Assembly: GCF_023498005.1 (NCBI RefSeq)
Contig: NZ_CP097289.1
Span: forward strand, 3,968,001-4,032,000
DNA from: Streptomyces durmitorensis
GTDB taxonomy: Bacteria; Actinomycetota; Actinomycetes; Streptomycetales; Streptomycetaceae
DNA: 64,000 bases
Direction of reading: 5' to 3'
The position numbers were made by a program, and so were the translations under genes. Numbering within the stretch: the stretch's first letter is position 1; each line of letters starts with the position of its first letter. The notes below the pieces were generated by a model. The model ran no database searches and was not told the DNA's origin. It saw only the letters and a list, made by a program, of their open reading frames with translations. Shown piece after piece: positions 18,202 to 27,512 of this stretch.

Positions 18202-18984
18202 ATGCGCGGAATATCCAAGAGGCACGCCTGGGGCACCGCGGCCTGTACGGCGGCCTGCACGGCGGCCGCGCTCCTGGTCGCACCGTCTGTCGCGCTCGCC
18301 GACACGGAGGATCTGAGCGCACAGGAGATCTCCGACAAGGCGGAGAAGGAGCTGCTGGACGCCAAGTCGGTGCACCTGAAGCTGGAGCAGAAGGGCCCGG
18401 ACACCGACAGCGCCGAGCCGGTCTCCATGGACCTCACCCTGGACCAGGACGACAACTGCGTCGGCTCGCTGCGCATGGCCGACGACGGCGGCAGCCTGGA
18501 GCTGATCAAACAGGGCGAGAAGGTGTGGATGAAGCCCGACCTCGCCTTCTGGAAGGCCCAGCTCCCCGGCGGCCAGGGCGAGGCAGCCGCCGAAGTCGTC
18601 GGGGACCGCTATCTCTACGGCACGACCGACGACGCCCTGCTCAAGGACATGGCCGGGGTCTGCGACCTGAACGCGATCCAGGACGAGGTCAAGGACAAGT
18701 CGGACGACAACACGGCCCTGAAGAAGGGCGAGACGACCAAGGTCGACGGCACCCCCGCGATCCCCGTCTCCGGCAGGGAGGACGGCAAGACCACCACGCT
18801 GTACGTCGCGACCGAAGGCACTCCGTACCTGGTCAGGGCCACGGAGAAGGGCGAAGGGACCGACTCGACGCTGACGCTCGGCGACTACGACAAGCCGGTC
18901 CCGTCGAAGACTCCGTCGGAGGAGGACTCCGTGGACGTGTCCCAGCTGCAGGGCCAGGTGACGGACAAGCCGAACACCTACTGA
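18202..18984 (+). CDS. Secreted LprG/LppX-like protein of unknown function
   Basis: A 260-residue exported protein. A Sec signal peptide ends at ALA-DTEDL; there is no lipobox cysteine, so it is secreted rather than lipidated. The mature domain (ISDKAEKELLDAKSVHLKLEQ, DQDDNCVGSLRM, GEKVWMKPDLAFWKAQL) resembles the antiparallel half-barrel of LprG/LppX/LolA-like lipid-binding proteins. These carry lipids or act in cell-envelope transport. GGAGGTGG lies seven bases before the ATG. It is divergent from the betaine operon and convergent with the downstream gene, with 11 bp between stops. The fold assignment is moderate; the ligand is unknown. Confidence 0.72.
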   Translation: MRGISKRHAWGTAACTAACTAAALLVAPSVALADTEDLSAQEISDKAEKELLDAKSVHLKLEQKGPDTDSAEPVSMDLTLDQDDNCVGSLRMADDGGSLELIKQGEKVWMKPDLAFWKAQLPGGQGEAAAEVVGDRYLYGTTDDALLKDMAGVCDLNAIQDEVKDKSDDNTALKKGETTKVDGTPAIPVSGREDGKTTTLYVATEGTPYLVRATEKGEGTDSTLTLGDYDKPVPSKTPSEEDSVDVSQLQGQVTDKPNTY

Positions 18985-18995
18985 AGGCCGGACAC

Positions 18996-19553
18996 CTACG
19001 GAATCTCGTCCAGACCCTCGGGGTCGAGGTCCGCGGGCTCGTCCTGCACGGCGAGCCCGGCCACCCACAGCGGCATCAGCCAGTGCACGACGAACGCGGT
19101 GAAGAGCACGGGGAAGAGCAGCCCCTCGGCGCCCCACCCCTGGTAGGCAGCGATCCCCGCGCCGACGGCGGCCGCGAGGAGCAGCCACTGCATCACCTGG
19201 CGGGCACGCGCCGCGACCCGGACCCGCTCCGCGCGCTGCCGCTCGTCGAGGGCGCGTTCGCGCAGTTCGAGCAGGCCGCGCGTGGCGCCGTTGATGACGC
19301 CGGTGGCGACACACCACGGCAGCAGGAGGCCGAGCATCGTCCACATCGCCCAGCGCTGATCGCCGACGACCGTGAGCAGCCAGGCCGCGACGCTCGCCAC
19401 GGTCAGGGTGATGTGGGCGCCGACCGCGAGCCGCCTGCGCACGGCGGTGGCGTACATCGGCGCCGCCTCGCGCCGGTTCATGAGCGCGAGCATCCGGCGG
19501 TCGTACCCCGTCATCCGCTGCGTCGACTTCTCCCGCACCTGCTGGCCCGTCAT
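18996..19553 (-). CDS. Four-helix membrane protein paired with an XRE regulator
   Basis: A 185-residue membrane protein with four hydrophobic segments (AVGAHITLTVASVAAWLLTV; WTMLGLLLPWCVATGVING; VMQWLLLAAAVGAGIAAYQG; LFPVLFTAFVVHWLMPLWVA) and an acidic tail. It belongs to the small integral membrane proteins that sit directly behind a compact XRE regulator in many Gram-positives and actinobacteria. Its ATG overlaps the regulator stop and has GGAGGAG upstream within the regulator's last codons. Function is unknown; the pairing suggests that the regulator responds to membrane state. Confidence 0.8.
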   Translation of the reverse strand: MTGQQVREKSTQRMTGYDRRMLALMNRREAAPMYATAVRRRLAVGAHITLTVASVAAWLLTVVGDQRWAMWTMLGLLLPWCVATGVINGATRGLLELRERALDERQRAERVRVAARARQVMQWLLLAAAVGAGIAAYQGWGAEGLLFPVLFTAFVVHWLMPLWVAGLAVQDEPADLDPEGLDEIP

Positions 19554-19798
19554 CCCTGACTCCTCCCGTAGACCTCGTCCGTGAGCGGGCGGAACGGCTC
19601 CAGGGAGAACAGCGCCTCCACCGGAAGGCCGAAGAACGCCGCGATCTTCAGCGCCAGGTCGAGGCTCGGGTTGTACTGCCCGCGCTCGATGTAGCCGATG
19701 GTCTGGTAGTGGACCCCCACCGCCTCGGCCAGGCTCTGGCGCGACACCTTCCGCTCCGCGCGCACCATCGCCAACCTGTTGTGCACCTGCTCACTCAT
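19550..19798 (-). CDS. XRE-family transcriptional regulator (short, single HTH)
   Basis: An 82-residue protein that is essentially one helix-turn-helix domain: NRLAMVRAERKVSRQSLAEA, then VGVHYQTIGYIERGQYNPSL, and the closing FFGLPVEALFSLEPF. It is of the YozG-like compact type that usually represses its own operon. It overlaps the membrane protein gene by four bases (ATGA) and is divergent from the 19880 gene across 81 bp that must hold both promoters. Confidence 0.88.
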   Translation of the reverse strand: MSEQVHNRLAMVRAERKVSRQSLAEAVGVHYQTIGYIERGQYNPSLDLALKIAAFFGLPVEALFSLEPFRPLTDEVYGRSQG

Positions 19799-19879
19799 GT
19801 ATAAGAAGTACTACATTCAAGAGCAAGCATGCAATGGCGATACGCAGGGCGATACGCATATGGACAGGAAGTGGGCACC

Positions 19880-20191
19880 ATGTTCGGCAAGCGGGGAGTC
19901 TCGGTGGTAGTGCTGCGGGACGCGGACGTGATCGCGGAGGCGCTGCGGGACGCACTGTCGAGTGCGGGCGAGGCGGAACGGCCCGGCCTCGAACGCGCCG
20001 CCGCACTCGTAGCGGAGGCCTCGCGGACCACGGAGGCGGAGCTGCGCGGCCGGTGGACACGCCAACGTCTCACGGATGCCGGTCACGAGGGCCCAGTGGA
20101 CTCGGTGGCGGCGATCAAGGCACTGCGCCAGGCGGAACCGGGCCTGAGCCTGCTGGCGGCGGTACAGCTGACGAAGGAGGCAGCGGCGTAA
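19880..20191 (+). CDS. Small protein with a ribosomal L7/L12-like tail
   Basis: A 103-residue cytoplasmic protein. The first 50 residues form predicted amphipathic helices (VVLRDADVIAEALRDALSSA; ERPGLERAAALVAEASRTTE). The end (VAAIKALRQAEPGLSLLAAV, then QLTKEAA) has the pattern of the L7/L12 C-terminal domain, where I-K-xxR-xxx-GLxLxEA precedes a short helix. Small proteins with such tails are common in actinobacteria and have no assigned role. AGGAAG lies about 11 bases before the ATG. The similarity is in pattern only and is a hypothesis. Confidence 0.6.
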   Translation: MFGKRGVSVVVLRDADVIAEALRDALSSAGEAERPGLERAAALVAEASRTTEAELRGRWTRQRLTDAGHEGPVDSVAAIKALRQAEPGLSLLAAVQLTKEAAA

Positions 20192-20255
20192 ACGTCCCTC
20201 TGCACCCTCGGCCGACCGTCCCGACCGGACCCGCGGACAGCAGGTCGCGCGCTGG

Positions 20256-21104
20256 TCACCGGCCGGGCCTTGGCAGGAAGCAGTCCAGGGCGATCTTCGA
20301 CCTGCTTTGCTGTAGCGGCCACTCGTCGGCGGGTCCGTCGACGAGGACGGCGTACTGAGGGCCGGCGTTCTCGGTCATGAACGCCCAGTCCATGACTCTC
20401 CGACGCTCGCGGTCATCCGGACTGTCGTACGTGAAGGACAGCATGGACGTGATGTCGTTGAATTCGACCAGCTTGTCCTGCCGGTAGCCGGGGAGGGGGT
20501 CGTCGCCCCCCTTGAGGGCCTCGGACGTGCGGCGCAGCGCCTCGTACGGAGTCATCTCCAGGCCCGAGGGAGTGGAGACCTGCAGCCACGAGCTCCCGTC
20601 CGGCGAGTGGTAGTAGACCTGCACTCCCTCGGTACTGCGCACCCAGCCGCGCGGCACGGCGGTCGCGAAGCCCTTGGGGTCCTTCCGCATCTCGTAGCCC
20701 TCCGGCACCGGGCTCGCCCGGTTTCCGGGGAGAGGCGTCGGGGCGGAGGCGCTCGCCCGGTCTCCGGGGCCGGACGTCGGGGCGGAGGCGCTCACCGCGG
20801 GACGGCCGTCCGCCCGGCCGTTCCCGCCGTCGTCCCGGCCCCACACCAGCCAGCTGCCGCCCAGACCGCAGGCAACCAGGGCGCCCACCACGACGACGAC
20901 GGCCAGATGCCTGCGGCGCGGACGGCCGCTCGGCGGGCCGTACCCGGGGAAGCGCTCCCCCGGAGCCCTCGGAGCCCCCGGAACCCCCGAGGCCCCCCGC
21001 CCGTCAGGATTCCGCGGCGGCACCGGCTCCACGGAGGGGTCCACGCCCGGCTCCCAGCGCTGGGTCTCGGTGTTCCAGTGCACGGGATCACCGTGCCCGC
21101 TCAT
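20256..21104 (-). CDS. Single-pass membrane protein of unknown function
   Basis: A 282-residue protein with a Pro/Gly-rich cytoplasmic head (about 65 residues), one transmembrane helix (HLAVVVVVGALVACGLGGSW), a Ser/Ala/Pro linker holding two near-repeats of PGDRASASAPT, and an extracellular domain. That domain has Trp/Tyr-rich segments GWVRSTEGVQVYYHSPDGSS, WLQVSTPSGLEM and VMDWAFM, a pattern common in secreted actinobacterial domains that often follow kinases or sit in signalling clusters. It is the last gene of a three-gene cluster, two bases after the previous stop. Confidence 0.75.
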   Translation of the reverse strand: MSGHGDPVHWNTETQRWEPGVDPSVEPVPPRNPDGRGASGVPGAPRAPGERFPGYGPPSGRPRRRHLAVVVVVGALVACGLGGSWLVWGRDDGGNGRADGRPAVSASAPTSGPGDRASASAPTPLPGNRASPVPEGYEMRKDPKGFATAVPRGWVRSTEGVQVYYHSPDGSSWLQVSTPSGLEMTPYEALRRTSEALKGGDDPLPGYRQDKLVEFNDITSMLSFTYDSPDDRERRRVMDWAFMTENAGPQYAVLVDGPADEWPLQQSRSKIALDCFLPRPGR

Positions 21105-21106
21105 GG

Positions 21107-21478
21107 TCAGCCGCCCAACAGCGCGCGCACCGACTCGGCGACCGCCGCGCCCGACGCCAGGGCCCCGATTCCGGTGCCCGCGTCCGCCAGAGCCGTCCGC
21201 AGCCGGGCGAGCCTGCCAGGACCGGCGCCGCCCGGCGACGCGATCTCGGCCTCGGCGGCAGCCAGTTCGGCGTCAAGGGCGGTGGTCCGGCCGTCGACGG
21301 CCGCACGCCTCAGGTCCTCGCGCAGCCTCCGTACGGCGGACAGCAGTTCCTCCTGGGCCCGGTCGCGCACCGGACCTCCGGCCTCGTAGTACGTCACCTC
21401 GTTGCCGTCACCGATCGCGAAAGCGCCTTCCACACTGCCGATATGGATGCCCGCGCCGCGTTCCTCAGGTGCTCCCAT
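21107..21478 (-). CDS. Small protein with an IG-rich head and helical body
   Basis: A 123-residue protein. The head GIHIGSVEGAFAIGDGNEV has the hexad-like pattern also present at the C-terminus of the upstream protein (TLSIGTVGALAIGNQNTV). The rest is helical (EELLSAVRRLREDLRRAA; LDAELAAAEAEIASPGG) and ends in hydrophobic SGAAVAESVRALLGG. Similar small proteins occur beside effector-associated and NTPase genes in actinobacteria, where the Asn-Thr-Val turn is thought to be an adaptor. It overlaps the upstream gene by 14 bp. Function is unknown. Confidence 0.7.
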   Translation of the reverse strand: MGAPEERGAGIHIGSVEGAFAIGDGNEVTYYEAGGPVRDRAQEELLSAVRRLREDLRRAAVDGRTTALDAELAAAEAEIASPGGAGPGRLARLRTALADAGTGIGALASGAAVAESVRALLGG

Positions 21479-23144
21479 GGTCTCCCCCACTCCGGTGCGC
21501 CGCCGTCGTGGCGGTCGCTCCACCGGTGTTACTGACGACGGTGTTCTGATTGCCGATGGCCAGGGCACCCACCGTGCCGATGCTCAGCGTGCCGATGGCG
21601 AGGTCGATCTTCTGCTCGAACTCCTCGGTCTGCCAGCCCGCTTCGGACAGCGCCCGCCGCACCCCGACCGCCACCCGGTCCTGGATGGACTTGAGGTAGC
21701 GGCTGACGTCCATCTCCTGGAAGAGCGAGGCCTCGTCGTCCGAGCCGAGCTCCCGCACGGACGCCCACGGACCGTCGGCGAGTGCCTTCCCATGGCCGCC
21801 GGAGGCGATCCGCCACAGCACCCCCGACGCCCGCCACATCGTCACCAGGGCGCTCACGGCCGAGGCCGGCACCCGGCCAAGCGCCCAGACCGCCTTGCCG
21901 AAGTGGCTGTTGTGCCGGTACCGGTAGGCGGCCCGATCGGCGTACTGGTACAACTGCCGCACCGGGCGCAGCACATGGGGGGCGACCTCCAGCATCAGCA
22001 TCCCGCCCTGGGTGTGGGCCCGGACGAACACCGTCGTGACCACCTCCTCGTCCCAGCCGCCGACCCTGACCCGCAGAAAGTGCCGCCGGGTCTCCCCGCC
22101 CTCCTCGACCGACCGGAAGCGGTGCTCCTCGAACGCCTCGGGTGCGTACGGCGCTTGGGACCTGCGCGGCAGCCCATCCGCCGGCAGGAACACCACCTCG
22201 TCGATCTCCAGCTCACGCAGCCGGTCGCGCACGGCCAGGGCGCGATAGGGCGCACCGTGCGGGGACGGCACACGCAACGCCTCGAGGAGCGGGACGATGT
22301 GGCCCAGGATCACCGTGTTGTCCACGGGCTCGGGCTGGGCTCCCTCACGCGGCCGCAGCTCCACCGACAGGGACCACGGCGCGTACGGCGTGCCCGCCCC
22401 GCAGAAGGGGGCCGCCGCGCGGTACATCACCAGGCGCGCCCGCTGCTCGACGTGGATACGGCGGCGCAGCCGGTGGAAGCGCTCCCCCTCCGCCTGCTCG
22501 GCCGGGTCGGCGGTGAGATCGGGGAACCGGGCCCTGGACAGCTCACCGGTCAGCGCCTTGGCGAACTGGCCGCCCTGTGCCGCCACCACCCAGGCCATCA
22601 GGAGGGGCAGGGCGAGGGCGAACCACGCCAGGGCCGGTTCCGCTCCCTCGATGCCGAGAAGACCGCCGCTGCCCCCGGCGGCGATGCCGAGGAGCAACAA
22701 GATCACGAAGACGAGCAACGCCCGTCCGCCCCAGCGCAACTGCCACGCCACGACACGCCGGAACAGGGAGGGGCGCCTGGCGGCCCCCCGAACCCACCCT
22801 GCGAGGACGAGCATCGCGAAGGACGGCAGATAGAAGAGGGCCAGCCCTCGGGTGAGGGGCAGGGCCGCGATCCACATCAACAGGATCACGAGCGCCCAGC
22901 CGAACTCGACGCGCCGGGCGCGCAGCGCGTGGGCGAGCACGCGGGTGGCGTCGATGCCGAGCGAGGGGGCGGCGATGCGCTCCTCATGGACGTACAGCTC
23001 GTCGATCACCGCTTCCCGGAAGCCGACGTCGACGTAGGCGCCCGCGCACAGGAGCCGGGTCGCATCGCTCGCGCTCGGGGCTGTCGGCTGAGGTACGTAG
23101 GTAGGTGTCAACGGGCCCCCGATGTGCTGACTGCCTTCGCCCAT
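21465..23144 (-). CDS. Large membrane protein of unknown function with IG-repeat tail
   Basis: A 559-residue protein. The N-terminal third is a cytoplasmic domain (DATRVLAHALRARRVEFGWA) and four hydrophobic segments (WALVILLMWIAALPLT; LALFYLPSFAMLVLAGW; ALLVFVILLLLGIAAG; FALALPLLMAWVVAA). The C-terminal half is soluble, with PYAPWSLSVELRPREG, VILGHIVPLLEALRVPSP and a Tyr-rich YQYADRAAYRYRHNSHFG segment. It ends with IGTLSIGTVGALAIGNQN, matching the next gene's N-terminus. ATG 23144 is chosen because a TACGCT -10 box lies at 23172-23177, inside the longer TTG reading. First gene of the cluster. Confidence 0.72.
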   Translation of the reverse strand: MGEGSQHIGGPLTPTYVPQPTAPSASDATRLLCAGAYVDVGFREAVIDELYVHEERIAAPSLGIDATRVLAHALRARRVEFGWALVILLMWIAALPLTRGLALFYLPSFAMLVLAGWVRGAARRPSLFRRVVAWQLRWGGRALLVFVILLLLGIAAGGSGGLLGIEGAEPALAWFALALPLLMAWVVAAQGGQFAKALTGELSRARFPDLTADPAEQAEGERFHRLRRRIHVEQRARLVMYRAAAPFCGAGTPYAPWSLSVELRPREGAQPEPVDNTVILGHIVPLLEALRVPSPHGAPYRALAVRDRLRELEIDEVVFLPADGLPRRSQAPYAPEAFEEHRFRSVEEGGETRRHFLRVRVGGWDEEVVTTVFVRAHTQGGMLMLEVAPHVLRPVRQLYQYADRAAYRYRHNSHFGKAVWALGRVPASAVSALVTMWRASGVLWRIASGGHGKALADGPWASVRELGSDDEASLFQEMDVSRYLKSIQDRVAVGVRRALSEAGWQTEEFEQKIDLAIGTLSIGTVGALAIGNQNTVVSNTGGATATTAAHRSGGDHGST

Positions 23145-23171
23145 GGGCGAGTTGGAACAGGCAGTGGTCTC

Positions 23172-23177
23172 AGCGTA
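23172..23177 (-). promoter_or_regulatory. Putative -10 box for the three-gene membrane cluster
   Basis: TACGCT on the minus strand fits TANNNT and would give a leader of about 20 bases before ATG 23144. It lies inside the longer alternative reading frame and so argues for the shorter start. Confidence 0.4.
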
Positions 23178-23214
23178 GGGGCCGTCAGCCCCCGTGTCGT
23201 ACGCCAATAAGACC

Positions 23215-23246
23215 GACCCCCGGCCGCCAGAAGGCTGCCGGGGGTC
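23215..23246 (-). terminator. mdh terminator hairpin
   Basis: A 14-bp stem with one mismatch (GACCCCCGGCCGCC at 23215-23228 with GGCTGCCGGGGGTC at 23233-23246) closes an AGAA loop about 30 bp after the mdh stop. No U-tract follows, which is usual for Streptomyces. Confidence 0.75.
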
Positions 23247-23275
23247 GCGTCACGTACTGACGGGGAACGCTCGCT

Positions 23276-24670
<1,395 letters not shown>

Positions 24671-25846
24671 CTACTTCGTGCAGCCGGTCTGGCCGGCCTT
24701 GAGCGTCGCGCACGCCTTGGCGGAAGCATCGTCCTTGACGGCCACCATCGGTGTGTAGGCGTCGAAGTCCGCGTTCACGGTTCCCTTCTGCTCGGCGCCC
24801 CCGGCGCCCGAGATGGTCACCTTGTCGCCCTGCGCCGCCTGCGTGATCCGCGCCCACGCCGCCCCGCACGTCTTGCTGTAGCGGACCTCGATCAGCGCCT
24901 TGCCCACCGTCTGGCGCGCCGTCGTGCCGGCCAGCTCGCCGCCGCAGCCCATGGTCTCCGGGTCCTTGCCGGTGCAGCTCTTGCCGCTGCACTCGACGCC
25001 CGCGGGCAGGTCCTTGTCGCTCGTGCTCGGCGACGCCGGCGGCTTGGCGCTCTCGTCGCCCTTGTCGTCCTTGCCGAAGTCCGTCAGGAAGACGGCGGCG
25101 GCTATGACGACGAGCGCGCCGACGACGCCCGCGAGGAACATCGTCAGCTTCCTGCGCCGCCGCTGCCGGTCGGGCGAGTCCCCGCCCTGGCCCGGCTCGT
25201 GCGCACCGGGCGGGCCGAAGACCATTCCCTGGTCGCCGCCGCCCCCGGCCGCGTACGACGGCGACTGCGGCGGCACCGTGGGCGAGACGCCCGCGGGGCC
25301 CGCGACCCCGGTGACGCTCCCGCCGGGACGGCCGGAACGGTGGGAGCCGCTGGGCTGGTCGGAACGGCCGGGACGGTCGGGACGGTCGGCGGAATCGACA
25401 CCGGTGCCCGCACCGGCACCAGGGCCCGTGCCGGCGCCCGCGCCCGCGCCCGCCGCGCCGTTGCGCGCCGTACCGCCACCGCCCTTGCTCTTGGGCGGAT
25501 TGGGCCCCAGCTCTCCGAGCGCGGCCCGCGCCTGGGAGATCCGGATCGCCTGCATGGTCATGTCGTGCCGCATCTCGGAGCGGCTCCAGGCGCGCTCGGC
25601 GAGTTCCCACATGGTGATGAGGTGAACGGGGTTGGTGCCCGTCACCTCGGCAAGCGCGACGATCGCACCCTTCGGAGCGAGCAGTCGCCCGTTCAGATAG
25701 CGCTCCCACGACGTCTTGCTGTACCCGGTGCGGTCCGACACCGCGGCGATGCTCAGACCGCTCCGGTCGACCAGCCTGCGCAGCTGACTGGCGAACTCCC
25801 TGACCTGCGGATCGAGCTCATCCGGTAGTGCCTTCCAACGAGGCAT
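24671..25846 (-). CDS. XRE-HTH membrane protein with extracellular DUF2690 domain
   Basis: A 391-residue protein with three parts. Residues 1 to about 90 are a divergent XRE helix-turn-helix (LSIAAVSDRTGYSKTSWERY, LNGRLLAPKGAIVALAEVTG). A Gly/Ala/Pro-rich linker of about 150 residues follows. Then basic RQRRRRK and one transmembrane helix (LTMFLAGVVGALVVIAAAVF) lead to an outside DUF2690 domain: C-GKSCTGKDPETMGCGGE, EVRYSKTCGAAWARI and a last C. The conserved cysteines should form disulfides. The layout puts a DNA-binding domain inside and a sensor-like domain outside. Such proteins are numerous in Streptomyces; ligands are unknown. Confidence 0.87.
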   Translation of the reverse strand: MPRWKALPDELDPQVREFASQLRRLVDRSGLSIAAVSDRTGYSKTSWERYLNGRLLAPKGAIVALAEVTGTNPVHLITMWELAERAWSRSEMRHDMTMQAIRISQARAALGELGPNPPKSKGGGGTARNGAAGAGAGAGTGPGAGAGTGVDSADRPDRPGRSDQPSGSHRSGRPGGSVTGVAGPAGVSPTVPPQSPSYAAGGGGDQGMVFGPPGAHEPGQGGDSPDRQRRRRKLTMFLAGVVGALVVIAAAVFLTDFGKDDKGDESAKPPASPSTSDKDLPAGVECSGKSCTGKDPETMGCGGELAGTTARQTVGKALIEVRYSKTCGAAWARITQAAQGDKVTISGAGGAEQKGTVNADFDAYTPMVAVKDDASAKACATLKAGQTGCTK

Positions 25847-26176
25847 TACTCCCCCTATTCCCCCCGTACGTGCCAACGTGCCCCCGCGCGTGGTGCCCCC
25901 CGCTCTGCCCATGGGGCAGCTCCCGCTGCTCCTGTCATGGGCTACCCAGAGGGATGCCAAAAGTCAGGATGTCAGTTCCCGGACGGGGGGCGCACGGGAG
26001 CAGTTCGGGCCACTGGCGTGCACCGTCGCACTCCATGCGGTCCAACGTCCAGTGTCCCACCGCAGTCGGGGTCCACGATGCGGAACCCCTGGGAGCGACC
26101 TGGGACGCCCCAAAGCATCCTGATTGCACGGCTTGACCCTTTTGCGCGATGCCCCCGCCGCCACGTCGTGACGGCC

Positions 26177-26518
26177 CTACAGAATGAAGTACCGCAGCAG
26201 CCCCTCCAGCAGTGCCATGAGGACGAGGAACGTCGTGACCCCGGCGGTGGAGCGCCACGTCCACGACGAGCGGGCACGTGACGGCGGCCGTGGCCTTCTC
26301 GGTCGGGTAGAGGGAACGCCCTCGCCCGCCTTGCTCAGTACGACACCCGGAGCGGACCCCGCATCGCCCGCCCCGCCCCGCGGCCACGCGCGGACGGCCA
26401 TCTCCCAGTGCGCGCAGAGCCGTTCGCCGTCCTCCCCCGCCACCCGGCACAGCTCCGCGACCGCCTGCCGGGGCGGTGGCCGCCTGCCGCTGAGGTAACG
26501 CTGCCAGGCAGCACTCAT
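26177..26518 (-). CDS. Truncated XRE-like membrane protein
   Basis: A 113-residue protein starting inside an HTH domain: SAAWQRYLSGRRPPPRQAVA, ELCRVAGEDGERLCAHWEMA aligns with the second half of the DUF2690 neighbour's HTH. The recognition-helix half is missing. A stop codon (TGA) lies two codons before the ATG, so it cannot be extended. A Pro/Arg linker and one C-terminal helix (VTTFLVLMALLEGLLRYF) follow; there is no outside domain. GGGGGTGA just before ATG 26518 is a strong ribosome site, so it may be expressed. It could be a reduced remnant or a deliberate half-HTH partner of its neighbour. The 330-bp gap from 25847 to 26176 shows no other element. Confidence 0.6.
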   Translation of the reverse strand: MSAAWQRYLSGRRPPPRQAVAELCRVAGEDGERLCAHWEMAVRAWPRGGAGDAGSAPGVVLSKAGEGVPSTRPRRPRPPSRARSSWTWRSTAGVTTFLVLMALLEGLLRYFIL

Positions 26519-26825
26519 GCTTCACCCCCAGCATGTGCCCAGTTTGCCCCCATGACGGCTGCGCGACCCGAAGTGGTTCCTTCCGCGCGGGGCGGCCCTC
26601 TGTTGCGGGCCGAGAACACCGTTGCGGAATGGTCACCTCCATGCCACAGGGGCAACCCATCCCTTGTACGGAGTTGGCGGGGGCATGACGCTGGATCCCG
26701 TTGGAACGGCCCCCCACGAACCGGCGGCGCTCGTCCTCCCACGGGGGAGAGGACGGGCGCCGTCTTCTTGTCCGGCGGGGCTTCTTGTCCGCCGGGCTCC
26801 TGTCACCGGGCTCCTGTCCGCCAGG

Positions 26826-27512
26826 TCAGCGGTCGCCGCAGCCCGGCGTGACGAGGCCCGTCTCGTACGCCACCACCACGGCCTGCGCCCTGCTGTCCAG
26901 GTCGAGTTTGGACATCGTCCGGTTGAGGTGGGTCTTGACGGTGGCCTCGCTGATGTACAGGCGGTCGGCGATGTCCGCGTTGGACAGACCCGCGGCGATC
27001 AGCTTCAGGACCTCGACCTCGCGCAGGGTCAACGCCCGCAGGTCCGGCGGCGGTTCGGCGGAGTCACCGGCCGCCGCGGCACCGGCCTGCCGCGCGAAGG
27101 CCTCGACGAGGCGGCAGGTGACACTGGGCGCGAAGAGCGCGTCGCCGCCGCCGACGGCGGCCACCGCGGCGAGCAGGCGCTCGGGCCCGGAGTCCTTGAG
27201 CAGGAATCCCGAAGCCCCGGCCCGCAGCGCCCCGTACACGTACTCGTCGAGGTCGAACGTGGTCAGGATCAGTACGCGCGGCGGCGGTTCGGGCGCCTCG
27301 GCGAGGATCTTCTCGGTGGCCACGATGCCGCTCATGCCGGGCATCCGGATGTCCATCAGGATCACGTCGGGCCGGGTCGTCGCGGCGAGCTCGACCGCCT
27401 CGGCGCCGTCACCCGCCTCACCCACGACCTCGATGCCGGGCGCGGCACGCAGCAGCCCCACGAGACCGGCCCGGATGAGGAACTGGTCGTCGACCACGAG
27501 CACCCTGGTCAT
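26826..27512 (-). CDS. NarL/LuxR-family response regulator
   Basis: A 228-residue two-component regulator. The receiver domain has acidic VVDD, phosphoacceptor Asp54 in VILMDIRMPG, the switch Thr in LILTTFD and the Lys in FLLKDSGPE. The GerE-type HTH is at the C-terminus (LTLREVEVLKLIAAGLSNAD, then ISEATVKTHLNRTMSKL). Its start codon directly follows the kinase stop, so the two are co-translated. The 307 bp between this gene's end and the 26518 gene hold only short CTTGTCCGCCGGG-type repeats near 26770. Target genes are not evident; neighbours are unrelated. Confidence 0.92.
   Translation of the reverse strand: MTRVLVVDDQFLIRAGLVGLLRAAPGIEVVGEAGDGAEAVELAATTRPDVILMDIRMPGMSGIVATEKILAEAPEPPPRVLILTTFDLDEYVYGALRAGASGFLLKDSGPERLLAAVAAVGGGDALFAPSVTCRLVEAFARQAGAAAAGDSAEPPPDLRALTLREVEVLKLIAAGLSNADIADRLYISEATVKTHLNRTMSKLDLDSRAQAVVVAYETGLVTPGCGDR

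Noticed and set aside
25935..26717. 260-codon minus-strand frame covering the half-HTH gene
   Set aside because: It is out of frame with the HTH similarity and the membrane helix; composition is not protein-like.
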